From: Dactylosporangium roseum
Lineage (GTDB): Bacteria; Actinomycetota; Actinomycetes; Mycobacteriales; Micromonosporaceae
DNA: 64,000 nucleotides
Direction: 5' to 3'
NCBI RefSeq assembly: GCF_025264685.1
Contig: NZ_CP073721.1
Location: forward strand, 3,401,001-3,465,000
Shown here: piece by piece, positions 26,914-35,546 of the stretch
Layout of the letters: every line of letters begins with the position of its first letter
Position numbering within the stretch: position 1 is the stretch's first letter
Notes under the pieces: model-generated
What the model was told of the DNA's origin: nothing
Databases searched by the model: none
Seen by the model: only the letters and a program-made list of their open reading frames with translations
Made by a program: the position numbers and the translations under genes

Positions 26914-28926
26914 ATGATGGCCGCGTTGGCGCAGTTCAAGATCCGGTTCCTCGGGCCGCTCGAGTTCTTCGACGGGACGCGGTGGGCGCCGATCCGGGCC
27001 GCGAAGCAGCGGGCGCTGCTGGCCATCCTGCTCGTCAACGCCAACCGGACCGTGCCGGTCTACCAGCTAATCGCCGAGCTGTGGGGCGAGAAGCCGCCGC
27101 AGAGCGCGACCGGGCTGCTCGCCGGGTACGTCTGGCGGCTGCGGCGCACGCTCGGCGACCCCGACGGCGACATCCTCGCCACCCGCGCGCCCGGGTACCA
27201 GCTCAACGTCCCGCTGGGCGCCGCCGACGTCCACGACTACGAGGCGCTCACCGCCGCCGGGCGGCGCAGCGTCGCCGAAGGGGATCCCACGAGCGCGGTC
27301 GCCACGTTCTCGGCGGCGCTGGACCTGTGGCGCGGGCGGCCGCTGGCGGATGTACCACTGGGGCCGTCCGTGCTGGGGGAGCAGGCCCGCCTGGAGGAGG
27401 GGCGGCTCGCCGTCGTCGAGGCGCGGATCGGGGCCGAGCTGGGGCTGGGGCGGCACGAGGCGCTGCTGCCGGAGCTGAAGCTCATGGTGTCGCAGTACCC
27501 GCTGCGGGAGCGCCTCCACGCGCACCTCATGATCGCGCTGCACCGCACCGGCCAGCAGGCCGAGGCCCTCGGCGCCTACCGGGACCTGCGGCGGCTGCTC
27601 ATCGACGAGCTGGGGATCGAGCCCAGTAAGCCGCTGCGGGACCTGCACGGGCAGATCCTGCGCGAGGACCTGCTGCCGCCGCAGACCGCGCCCGGCGCGG
27701 GGGCGACGAGCGCGGTGGTGCGGCTCGCGGTGCCGCGGACGCTGCCGGCCGACGTGCCGGCGTTCGTCGACCGCGACGACGAGGTCGCCCGGATCACGGC
27801 CCGGCTGACGAGCGGCGCCCAGCGCTGCGCGGTGCACGGCCTCGCGGGGGCGGGCAAGACCGCCCTGGCGCTGCACGCCGCGCATGAGGTGACCGGGCTG
27901 TTTCCCGATGGCCAGGTGTACCTCGACCTCGGCGCCGGAGCCGCCCAGGTGCAGCTGCGCCCGGCCGAGGTGATCGGCCGGCTGCTGGCCGCGCTGACGG
28001 TCCCCGCGACCGAGCTGCCGACCGACACCGAGCGGGCCGCGGCCCTGCTGCGCACCGTGCTGTCCGGGCGGCGGCTGCTGCTCGTCCTCGACGACGTGCT
28101 CGACACCGCCCAGATCGAGCACGTCCTGCCCGCCGCGCCGGGTTCCGCGGTCATCATCGTCGGCCGGCCGGCGACCGCCGCCGTCGAGGGCGCCGGGCAG
28201 ATCCGGCTCGGGCGGCTGCCGGTGACCGCGGCCGTGGAGCTGATCCGCCGGTACGCCGGAGCCGAGCGCATCGACGCCGACCGCGCGTCCGCGGCCCGCA
28301 TCGCCCGCGCGTGCGACAACCTGCCCCTCGCCCTGCGGATCGCCGCGACCCGGCTCGCCCAGCGTCCACAGTGGTCGGTGCGGGACCTCGCCGACCGCCT
28401 CGCCGACCCTTCCCGGCGCCTGGACACCCTCGCCTGCGACGGCCTCAGCGTGCTCGACAGCCTCCGCAGCGGCGCGCGGCTGCTCCAGCGGGTCGGGGAC
28501 CGCGCGGCGACGCGGACGCTGCGGATGCTCGGCGTGCTCGACCTGCCGGTGGTGCGGGCGGACGCGCTCGCCGTACTGCTGCAGGAGTCCGAAGCCGTCG
28601 CGGAGTCCACCGCCGAACGGCTCGTCGACGCCGGCCTGGTCGAGACCGTGAGCCTCGGGCGGTACCGCATCCCGGAACTGGTGCGGTTGTGGGCCCGCGC
28701 GGAGTACGTCACGCCCGACGAGGAGCGCTCCGGCACCCGGCGCGTCGTCGAGCACTACGAGCGGGTCCTGCGCGGCCTGCTCGACGGGCGACCGGCCGAC
28801 GGGGCCGCCTGGTACCGGCAGGAGCGGGCCGCCCTGTTCGCCCTCGCCGACCGCGCCGACGGGGCCGCCCTGCCCGGGCTCGTCGGGCAACTGCGCAGCG
28901 CGCTGCGCCACCACCGCGCCGCCTGA
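26914..28926 (+). CDS. SARP/AfsR-type pathway activator with NB-ARC ATPase domain
   Basis: 670 residues. An OmpR-type winged helix (RFLGPLEFFDGTRWAPIRAA, residues 11-30, then KQRALLAILLVNANRTVPVY) is followed by a BTAD helical domain to about 250. A STAND ATPase then starts with Walker A GLAGAGKT at 309-316 and Walker B RRLLLVLDDV near 385. Like AfsR-type proteins it would bind direct repeats upstream of biosynthetic promoters and recruit RNA polymerase. ATG 26914 (or the next ATG) is chosen because the upstream frame is low complexity. It lies directly ahead of the NRPS operon and is its likely activator. Confidence 0.88.
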   Translation: MMAALAQFKIRFLGPLEFFDGTRWAPIRAAKQRALLAILLVNANRTVPVYQLIAELWGEKPPQSATGLLAGYVWRLRRTLGDPDGDILATRAPGYQLNVPLGAADVHDYEALTAAGRRSVAEGDPTSAVATFSAALDLWRGRPLADVPLGPSVLGEQARLEEGRLAVVEARIGAELGLGRHEALLPELKLMVSQYPLRERLHAHLMIALHRTGQQAEALGAYRDLRRLLIDELGIEPSKPLRDLHGQILREDLLPPQTAPGAGATSAVVRLAVPRTLPADVPAFVDRDDEVARITARLTSGAQRCAVHGLAGAGKTALALHAAHEVTGLFPDGQVYLDLGAGAAQVQLRPAEVIGRLLAALTVPATELPTDTERAAALLRTVLSGRRLLLVLDDVLDTAQIEHVLPAAPGSAVIIVGRPATAAVEGAGQIRLGRLPVTAAVELIRRYAGAERIDADRASAARIARACDNLPLALRIAATRLAQRPQWSVRDLADRLADPSRRLDTLACDGLSVLDSLRSGARLLQRVGDRAATRTLRMLGVLDLPVVRADALAVLLQESEAVAESTAERLVDAGLVETVSLGRYRIPELVRLWARAEYVTPDEERSGTRRVVEHYERVLRGLLDGRPADGAAWYRQERAALFALADRADGAALPGLVGQLRSALRHHRAA

Positions 28927-28976
28927 ACCCCACCGCTCGACCTCGGGGCACAGCCATGCCCGGAGCCGGAACATCG

Positions 28977-29027
28977 GGCGGCGAACTTCGGTACATCGGC
29001 CGAACAACGGCGGCGGCGAAGGTCGGT
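28977..29027 (+). promoter_or_regulatory. Direct repeat upstream of the NRPS operon, candidate SARP site
   Basis: GGCGGCGAACTTCGGT at 28977-28992 recurs as GGCGGCGAAGGTCGGT at 29012-29027, two mismatches in 16 bases. It lies 33-83 bases before the first ATG of the operon. SARPs bind direct repeats, but known sites have 11- or 22-bp periodicity and here it is 35, so the assignment is tentative. Confidence 0.3.
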
Positions 29028-29059
29028 GAGGACGTAACCCCGACCGTGCGGAGAACGCC

Positions 29060-29314
29060 ATGAGCGACACACTGCTGGACCTCGACGCCACCATCGCCAG
29101 GTACGCCACCTTCGCGTTCGACGACACCACCCCGCTGCTCGACGCGGGCCTGGAGTCGCTCGCGCTGCTGCGCCTGGCGGTCGACGTGGCCACCGACGAC
29201 GACGCCGAGATCGACGCCACCCGGCTCGCCGACCTCAAGACCGTCGCCGACCTCAAGGGCTGGCTCGCCGACCTGATGCCCGCCGCCGGTACGACCGAAG
29301 GGGACGCCCGGTGA
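29060..29314 (+). CDS. Free acyl/peptidyl carrier protein 1
   Basis: 84 residues, acidic, with the carrier-protein helix 2 motif LLDAGLESLALLRLAVDV, where the Ser would receive phosphopantetheine. It is the first gene of the plus-strand operon, and the next gene (an NRPS) starts inside its stop codon (GTGA). It probably carries an amino-acyl unit that the following condensation domain uses. Confidence 0.8.
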   Translation: MSDTLLDLDATIARYATFAFDDTTPLLDAGLESLALLRLAVDVATDDDAEIDATRLADLKTVADLKGWLADLMPAAGTTEGDAR

Positions 29315-32300
29315 CCACCGACAGCGCCATCGCCCCCGCCGCCACCGAGGCGGCCCAGCTGCCCCTGACCGAGTCGCAGAAGGGTCTGCTCGTCGTCGAC
29401 GGCATGATCCCGACGCCCGAGATCTACAACCAGACCGGCCGCTTCGACATCGACCCGGCCATCCCCTACGCGACGGTCGTCGACGCCATGCACGGCCTCA
29501 TCGTCGTGCAGCCCGCGCTGCGGCAGACCTTCGTGCGGCTGCCCGAGGTGCACGCCGTGCTCAACCCGCCGCCGGCCCGCGAGGACCTGCCGCTGGAGCG
29601 CGTCGACGCCACCCCGGAGACCTACGAGGACGAGGTCGCGGCCGCCGCCGCCCGGATCGGGCAGGAGCCGTTCGACCTCATCGACGGGCCCTGCTACCGC
29701 TTCGCCTACGTGCGCAGCACCGACGGCGCCGAGGCCTGCATCCTGTTTTGCTCGCACCACATCGTCGGCGACGGCGTCTCCATCCAGCCGATCGTGCGCG
29801 ACCTCGAGGCCGGCCTCACCGGGCAGCGCGGCGGCGACGCCGTCGAGCAGCTTCGGCTGACCCGCGAGAAGGCGTTCGCCCGCGAGCTCAAGGCCCAGAA
29901 CCGGGTCTCGGCCGGCGACCAGCTCGTCGACCGGGTCAAGGTGTGGGCCGACCGGCTGCGCGAGGTGCCGCCGCTGGTCATCGACCCCCGGCCCAACCGG
30001 CCCGCCGAGACCGCGTTCGCCGGCGGCCGCGTCGAGTGGCACCTCAGCGAGGCCGAGAACCAGGCCTTCCGCGACACCTGCAAGCGGCTCAGCGTCAGCC
30101 CGTTCGTGCTGTTCACCTCCGTCTACGGCGCCGCCGTCGCCCGGCACGGGGCGGTGCCGACCGTGCTCGTCGGCAGCCCGTTCATGGCCCGGCGCACCGT
30201 CGGCGCCTTCGACCTCGTCGGGTTCTTCGTCAACACGCTGCCCGTCACCGTCGACGTCGACTGGTCCCGGCCCTTCGACGAGCACGCGACCGGGCCGGTC
30301 CGCGAGTCCGTCGACTTCTGCCGCGCCAACGTCGACATCGCCTTCACCCAGCTCGTCGCGCAGGCCCGGCCCGACCGGACCAACAACCGCAACCCGCTGT
30401 TCTCGTGCATGCTCGCCATGCAGGACACCGTCGACGTCCAGCCCGGCGGCGCCGTGCGCGGCGTGCGGGAGCCCGGCAACGGTACCGCCAAGTTCGACCT
30501 CTGGCTCGGCTGCACCCCGGTCGACGGCCGCTGGCTGCTCGAGCTCGAGTACGACCGGGAGCTCGTCGCGCCCGCCGTCGCCGACGGGCTGCTCGACTCG
30601 ATCCGCACCGCGCTGCGCCGCGCCCTCGCCGACGGGTCGCGCCCGCTCGCCGACCTGTTCACCGACTCGTCCGCGGCGGCCAGCCTGCGCGTCGACGGGT
30701 ACCCCGCGCGGGTCCCGGAGGCGACGCTCACCGAGTGGCTGTCCGCGTCGGCTGAGCGGCACCCCGACACCGTCGCCATCGACGAGCCCGGCGGGCGGAT
30801 GACCTACCGCGAGCTCGCCGACGCGGTCGAGCGGGCCGCGGGCGGGCTCACCCGGGCCGGTACCGCCGCCGGCGACGTCGTCGGCCTCTGCGTGCGCTCG
30901 CTGCGCGAGGTCACCGTCGCGATGCTGGCGATCCTGCGCTGCGGCGCCGCCTACCTCCCGCTGGACAGCTCCCTGCCCGCGGAGCGGCTGGAGTACATGG
31001 TCCGCCAGGCCGGCTGCCGGCTGATCGTCGGCGACGGCGGCGACCTGCCCGGCGTAGTCAACCACCCGCTCGCCGAGCTGACCGCGGCCGTCGCCGACGC
31101 GGCCAACCACCGCGGGCCCGCCGCGCCGGATGCGGGGCGGCCGGCCTACGTGATGTACACCTCCGGATCGACAGGGCTGCCCAAGGGCGTCCTCATGGGG
31201 CAGGGGCCGCTGGCCAACCTGACCGCGTGGCAGATCTCGGCGCTGGAGATGGGCGCGCACACGCGGTTCCTGCAGTACGCGCCGCTCGGCTTCGACGTGT
31301 CGTTCCAGGAGATCGTGCCGACCCTCGCCGTCGGCGGGACGATCGTGTCGCGGGAACCGGCCGACCGCCGCGACTTCCCGGCCCTGGTCCGCCGGGTCGC
31401 CGAGACCGCCGTCACCCACGTCTACCTGCCCGTCGCCGCGCTGCGGCCGTTCGTGCAGAGCGCGCTGTCGCGCAAGACCCGCTTCCCGGCGCTGCGCTAC
31501 CTGTGCGTCTCCGGCGAGCAGTTGCTCACCGACCCGGAGATCCGCCGGTTCTTCGAGCTGCACCCGCACTGCGTGCTGGTCAACCTGTACGGGCCGACCG
31601 AGACCCACGCCGTCACCACCCACCGGCTGGTCGGCGCCGAGCCGGACTGGCCACTGCACGTGCCGATCGGCCTGCCGATCGCCGGCGTCGCGGCCTACGT
31701 CGTCGACGCCACCGGCCACCTCGCCCCGACCGGCGTGCCGGGGGAGCTGTGCCTGGGCGGGGTCTGCCCGGCCGAGGGGTACATCAACGACCCCGAGCGC
31801 AGCGCCGCCGGCTTCGTCCCCGACCGCTTCGCCGGCGTCTACGGCGCGGTCATGTACCGCACCGGCGACCTCGTCCTGCGCGACGAGCGCGGCGCGCTGA
31901 TCTTCCTCGGCCGCGACGACACCCAGGTCAAGATCCGCGGCTACCGGATCGAGCTCGGCGAGATCGAGACGGTCGCCAACGCCCTGCCCGGCGTCCGCCA
32001 GGCCGTCGCCGCCGCCCGCGGCACCGGCGCCGACCGCGAGCTGGTGCTGTTCATCCAGCCCGACGGCGCCGACCCGCTCGACGGCGCCGCCGTCAAGGAG
32101 CACATCGGCCGGCGGCTGCCCGCCTACATGGTCCCGGCCCACGTCCTGGCCGTCGGCACCGTGCCGACCACCGGCACCGGCAAGACCGACCGCGACGCGC
32201 TGCTCGCCCAGGCCGACGACCTGCTCGCGGCGAGCGCCGCCGCCTCGGCCGCCGCGCCGACCGAGTACGCCGACGACCTCGAGCGCGAGCTGGCCGGGAT

Positions 32301-32508
32301 CTGGGACGAGCTGCTCGGCGTCGACGGCATCCCGCCGGACCGCCCGGTACTCGAGTTCGGCGCCCACTCGCTCAACGTCTTCACCGCCCTCGCGCAGGTC
32401 CAGCAGCGCTACGGCGTGATGCCGCCGATGGTCGAGTTCTTCCGCTCGCCGACCATCACCACCCTCGCCGGCCTCATCCGGGCCGGGCAGCCGGGCGGGC
32501 CGGCGTGA
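29311..32508 (+). CDS. NRPS module: condensation - adenylation - PCP
   Basis: 1065 residues. The C domain (about 15-460) has HHIVGDG at 149-155. The A domain (about 480-980) has YTSGSTGLPKG, LYGPTETHAVTTH, YRTGDLVLRDERG and a final K in TGTGKTDRDAL. The PCP (about 985-1060) has LEFGAHSLNVFTAL with the Ser. There is no thioesterase domain; a free one follows. The A4 motif FDVSFQEI gives D235, V236 and Q239 of the specificity code, the same three as proline-activating domains, but the residues around NLYGPTE differ (V and L), so the substrate is uncertain. GTG 29311 overlaps the carrier gene. Confidence 0.93.
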   Translation: MTTDSAIAPAATEAAQLPLTESQKGLLVVDGMIPTPEIYNQTGRFDIDPAIPYATVVDAMHGLIVVQPALRQTFVRLPEVHAVLNPPPAREDLPLERVDATPETYEDEVAAAAARIGQEPFDLIDGPCYRFAYVRSTDGAEACILFCSHHIVGDGVSIQPIVRDLEAGLTGQRGGDAVEQLRLTREKAFARELKAQNRVSAGDQLVDRVKVWADRLREVPPLVIDPRPNRPAETAFAGGRVEWHLSEAENQAFRDTCKRLSVSPFVLFTSVYGAAVARHGAVPTVLVGSPFMARRTVGAFDLVGFFVNTLPVTVDVDWSRPFDEHATGPVRESVDFCRANVDIAFTQLVAQARPDRTNNRNPLFSCMLAMQDTVDVQPGGAVRGVREPGNGTAKFDLWLGCTPVDGRWLLELEYDRELVAPAVADGLLDSIRTALRRALADGSRPLADLFTDSSAAASLRVDGYPARVPEATLTEWLSASAERHPDTVAIDEPGGRMTYRELADAVERAAGGLTRAGTAAGDVVGLCVRSLREVTVAMLAILRCGAAYLPLDSSLPAERLEYMVRQAGCRLIVGDGGDLPGVVNHPLAELTAAVADAANHRGPAAPDAGRPAYVMYTSGSTGLPKGVLMGQGPLANLTAWQISALEMGAHTRFLQYAPLGFDVSFQEIVPTLAVGGTIVSREPADRRDFPALVRRVAETAVTHVYLPVAALRPFVQSALSRKTRFPALRYLCVSGEQLLTDPEIRRFFELHPHCVLVNLYGPTETHAVTTHRLVGAEPDWPLHVPIGLPIAGVAAYVVDATGHLAPTGVPGELCLGGVCPAEGYINDPERSAAGFVPDRFAGVYGAVMYRTGDLVLRDERGALIFLGRDDTQVKIRGYRIELGEIETVANALPGVRQAVAAARGTGADRELVLFIQPDGADPLDGAAVKEHIGRRLPAYMVPAHVLAVGTVPTTGTGKTDRDALLAQADDLLAASAAASAAAPTEYADDLERELAGIWDELLGVDGIPPDRPVLEFGAHSLNVFTALAQVQQRYGVMPPMVEFFRSPTITTLAGLIRAGQPGGPA

Positions 32509-33236
32509 CCGCCCTCGGCCGGCTGATCCCGCTCGCCAGGCGGCACGGGCGGCCGCTGTGCGTGATGATCCCCGGCGCCGGGGGCGGGCTCATGCCCTAC
32601 CTGCGGGTCGCCGCCCACCTCGGCGACACGTACAACGTCACCGCCGTCCGTGCCGCCGGCCTCGTACCCGACGAGGCGCCCGAGGCGTCGGTGCCGAAGA
32701 TGGCCGCCGGCGTCCTCGACGCCCTCGACGCCGACGGCTTGCAGCCGGACGTGGTCTTCGGGTGGTCGATGGGCGGCACCGTCGCCTGGGAGGTGTGCGC
32801 CGACTACGCCGAGCGGGGCCACCACCCCGACCTGGTGATGGTGGACTGCTCCCCGTTCCGGCGGCCCAGCGACCCGGAAGGGGACCAGGAGATCCTCGAC
32901 CTGATCCTCGGCATGCTTGGCCCGCGGCCCGACCCGCAGACCGCGCAGCGGGTCACCGCCACCTTCGAGGCCCACGCCGTCGCCCTCGACACCTTCGCGA
33001 CCAGCCGCACCTACCCGGGCCGGGTCCTGCTGCTCGTCTGCGCCGGCCGCAGCGACCTTGACGACCGGCCCGGCCGGGCCGCCGCCCTGCGCCGCTGGCG
33101 CGAGCTCGCGCCGGACCTGCAGGTGGGATCCCTCGAGGCGGACCACTTCCGGGTCTTCGACCCGGAGCGGCTGCCCGAGCTGACCGAGCACCTCGGCGCG
33201 TTCCTGCGCCCGGCCCGGTCGGAGGTGGCGCCGTGA
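32505..33236 (+). CDS. Type II thioesterase
   Basis: 243 residues of alpha/beta hydrolase. The nucleophile elbow is GWSMGGTVAWE, the oxyanion region CVMIPGAGGGLMPYL, and the catalytic His lies in LEADHFRVF. Free thioesterases next to NRPS genes clear wrongly loaded or stalled carriers, or release the product. GTG 32505 overlaps the NRPS stop. The TE domain of the second NRPS shares the same GWSMGG motif. Confidence 0.88.
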   Translation: MTALGRLIPLARRHGRPLCVMIPGAGGGLMPYLRVAAHLGDTYNVTAVRAAGLVPDEAPEASVPKMAAGVLDALDADGLQPDVVFGWSMGGTVAWEVCADYAERGHHPDLVMVDCSPFRRPSDPEGDQEILDLILGMLGPRPDPQTAQRVTATFEAHAVALDTFATSRTYPGRVLLLVCAGRSDLDDRPGRAAALRRWRELAPDLQVGSLEADHFRVFDPERLPELTEHLGAFLRPARSEVAP

Positions 33237-33976
33237 CGGCCCCGGTCGCCGTCGTCACCGGCGGCACCCGTGGCATCGGCCTGGCCCTCAGCGCCCGGCT
33301 GGTGAAGCTCGGCTACCGGGTCGTGGCCTGCTTCCGCAGCGACGCGGCGGCCGCGGACGCCGCGGCCGCCGAGCTCGGGCCGCAGTTCGTCACCGTGCCG
33401 CTGGACGTGGCTGACGCCGCCGCCGTCGCCGCCGTCGGGGCCCGGCTGGTCCGCCAGTACGGGGCACCGCGGGTCCTGGTCAACAACGCCGGCGTCAACG
33501 TCGACCGGCCCTTCCTGTCGATGACCGCCGAGGAGTGGAGCCGGGTCGTCGACGTCAACCTCAGCGGCGCCTTCCACGTCACCCGGGCCTTCGCACCGTC
33601 CATGGTGGACGCGGCCGGCGGCGGCGTCATCGTCAACGTCGGCGCCACCACCGGCATCCGGCCCCGGCGCAACGGCGTCAACTACTGCGCCAGCAAGGCG
33701 GGGCTGCTGCACCTGACCAAGTGCCTGGCCCTGGAGCTGGCACCCCGGGTCCGCGTCAACGCGCTCATCCCCGGGATGACCGAGACCGACGAGCTCGTCG
33801 CCCGCTTCGGGCTCGACGACTGGCGGCGGCGGGAGGCCGTGCTCGCCGAGATCCCGGCGGCGCGGCTCGGCACCACCGAGGACATCGCCGACGGCCTCGA
33901 GTACCTCGTCGGCGCCGGCGGCTCGTACCTCACCGGGCAGAAGCTCGTCATCGACGGAGGGCAGTTCATGTGGTAG
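33233..33976 (+). CDS. Short-chain dehydrogenase/reductase (FabG-like), catalytic Ser replaced
   Basis: 247 residues. The NAD(P) site is VVTGGTRGIGLALS, NNAGVNVD is the conserved Asn-Ala-Gly, and YCASKAG carries the catalytic Tyr and Lys. At the position of the catalytic Ser (13 residues before Tyr; NIGS in E. coli FabG) the protein has NVGA, so Ala replaces Ser, with Thr next to it. Reduction of a keto-acyl carrier or imine is likely if the Thr can substitute. GTG start overlaps the thioesterase stop; the end overlaps the next gene by 7 bases. Confidence 0.85.
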   Translation: MTAPVAVVTGGTRGIGLALSARLVKLGYRVVACFRSDAAAADAAAAELGPQFVTVPLDVADAAAVAAVGARLVRQYGAPRVLVNNAGVNVDRPFLSMTAEEWSRVVDVNLSGAFHVTRAFAPSMVDAAGGGVIVNVGATTGIRPRRNGVNYCASKAGLLHLTKCLALELAPRVRVNALIPGMTETDELVARFGLDDWRRREAVLAEIPAARLGTTEDIADGLEYLVGAGGSYLTGQKLVIDGGQFMW

Positions 33977-35244
33977 CCGCCGAGCAGATCGACACGATCG
34001 AGACCATGCTGGCGGCCGCCGGCCGGGCCCGGGCCGAGGCGCCCGCGCCCGGCGACGGGCGGTACCTCGCCTACTGCGACGCCCTCGCCGCCGAGCTCGA
34101 GCACGGCTGGGACGACGTCATCGCGGCCAACGCCGGCGACCTCGAGCGGGCCCAGGGCCTGCCGGAGACGCTCGTCGACCGCCTGCGGGTCACCCGCCGG
34201 CACCTGCCCGGCCTGCTCGACCTCATCGCCCGGGTGCGCCGGGAGCTGCCCGCCTGCACCCGGCCCGGCGACGAGCACCCCGCGCTCGGCCGCTCCCGGG
34301 TGCGGCGGGTACCCAAGCCGCTCGGCGTGCTCCTCATGATCTACGAGGCGCGCCCGACCGTCACCGTCGAGGGCGCGCTGCTGCCCGTCGCGGTCGGCAA
34401 CGCCGTGCTGCTGCGCGGCGGCGGCGAGATCGCCTCCACCAACGCGGCGCTGGCCTCCCTCGCCCGGGCCGCGGCGCGGACGGCCGGGCTGCCCGACGGC
34501 ATGGTCCAGGTCATCACCGACCCCGACCGGCGGCTGGTCCGCCAGCTCCTGCGCCGCCACGACGCCATCGACGCCGTCATCCCGCGCGGCAGCGCCTCCC
34601 TTATCGAGCACTGCCGCACCACGTCGAGCATCCCCGTCATCGCCAGCGGCGGCGGCGCCAACCACCTCTACGTCGACGCCGGCGCCGACCTGACCCTCGC
34701 CGCGCGGATCACGCTGGACAGCAAGGTCGCCGAACCGACCGCCTGCAACACCCTCGAGATGGTCCTGGCACACCGGGACGTCGCCGGCGCGTTCGTGGCC
34801 GAGCTGGCCCGCCTCGCCGGCGACACGTGCGGGCTGCGCCTGGCCCCCGAGCTGCTCGGCTCCGCTCCGTCAACCGCGGCGGTGGTACCGCTGCAGCCAC
34901 ACGACGACGGCCGCGAGTTCCTCGACGGCACCATCGCCGTGCGCGCCGTCGACGGCCTCGCCGAGGCCGCGGCCCATATCCGCGCCCACGGGTCCCGCCA
35001 CACCGAGGGCGTCGTCGCCGCCGACCCCGGCGTCGTCGAGGGCTTCCTGTGCGCCGTCGACGCCGCCGCGCTCGTCGTCAACGGATCCCTGCGCCTGCAC
35101 GACGGACCGACGATGCGGCTCGGCCCGGAACTGTCCATCAGCACCGGGCGCCTGCACGTGCGGGGCCCGGTCGGCCTTGCCGCGCTGCTCACCTACAGCT
35201 GGGCGATCGACGGCAACGGCACGCTACGGGAGGAGGAGCGGTGA
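33970..35244 (+). CDS. ProA-like glutamate-5-semialdehyde dehydrogenase
   Basis: 424 residues. The family motifs MIYEARPTVTVEGALLPVAV, NAVLLRGGGE, SVIASGGGANH-like (IPVIASGGGANHLYVDAGAD) and the catalytic Cys in EPTACNTLEMVL identify gamma-glutamyl phosphate reductase (ProA). ProA reduces an acyl phosphate to an aldehyde with NADPH through a Cys thioester. No glutamate kinase (ProB) is in the window. Within an operon of carrier proteins, the substrate may be an acyl-carrier thioester or an ATP-grasp-made acyl phosphate (inference). GTG 33970 overlaps the SDR gene; an ATG at 34006 is an alternative start. Confidence 0.88.
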   Translation: MVAAEQIDTIETMLAAAGRARAEAPAPGDGRYLAYCDALAAELEHGWDDVIAANAGDLERAQGLPETLVDRLRVTRRHLPGLLDLIARVRRELPACTRPGDEHPALGRSRVRRVPKPLGVLLMIYEARPTVTVEGALLPVAVGNAVLLRGGGEIASTNAALASLARAAARTAGLPDGMVQVITDPDRRLVRQLLRRHDAIDAVIPRGSASLIEHCRTTSSIPVIASGGGANHLYVDAGADLTLAARITLDSKVAEPTACNTLEMVLAHRDVAGAFVAELARLAGDTCGLRLAPELLGSAPSTAAVVPLQPHDDGREFLDGTIAVRAVDGLAEAAAHIRAHGSRHTEGVVAADPGVVEGFLCAVDAAALVVNGSLRLHDGPTMRLGPELSISTGRLHVRGPVGLAALLTYSWAIDGNGTLREEER

Positions 35245-35546
35245 CGGTCACCCAGGCCCGCCGGGCCGAGATCGGCCACGCGGTCAAACGGCTCGTCGTG
35301 CGCGAGTCGCGGCTGTCGGTACCACCGGAGCACATCGCCGACGACGAGCCGCTCAACGGCGACCTGCTGCGGGTCAACTCGCTGGGGTTCCTCGGCATGC
35401 TCGTGCAGCTCGAGGACGACCTCGACGTCGTCCTGCCCGACAACCTCTTCGTCAACCGCACCTTCACCGTCGTCGCCGACCTCGTCGACGTCGTCGTGGC
35501 CGCGGTCGGCGCGGAGACCGACGGTTGCTCGGGGGCGAAGTCATGA
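35241..35546 (+). CDS. Free acyl carrier protein 2
   Basis: 101 residues. LLRVNSLGFLGMLVQLEDDL is the helix-2 region with the phosphopantetheine Ser, although LxVNS is a departure from the usual GxDS. DNLFVNRTFTVVADLVDVVV follows as in other carriers. A GGGAGGAGGAG ribosome-binding site lies in the end of the proA-like gene, and GTG 35241 overlaps its stop. The last 12 residues are a Cys- and Ser-containing tail. Confidence 0.78.
   Translation: MTVTQARRAEIGHAVKRLVVRESRLSVPPEHIADDEPLNGDLLRVNSLGFLGMLVQLEDDLDVVLPDNLFVNRTFTVVADLVDVVVAAVGAETDGCSGAKS

Noticed and set aside
27067..32367. A 1766-codon minus-strand open frame opposite the SARP and NRPS genes
   Set aside because: It is antisense to clearly functional genes, has a repetitive G/V/R/D/E-rich composition and no domain. 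Long antisense frames are expected in such GC-rich DNA.
31227..32504. Upstream part of the frame that contains the thioesterase
   Set aside because: Arg/Pro/Ala-rich nonsense within the NRPS gene; sensible sequence starts at GTG 32505.
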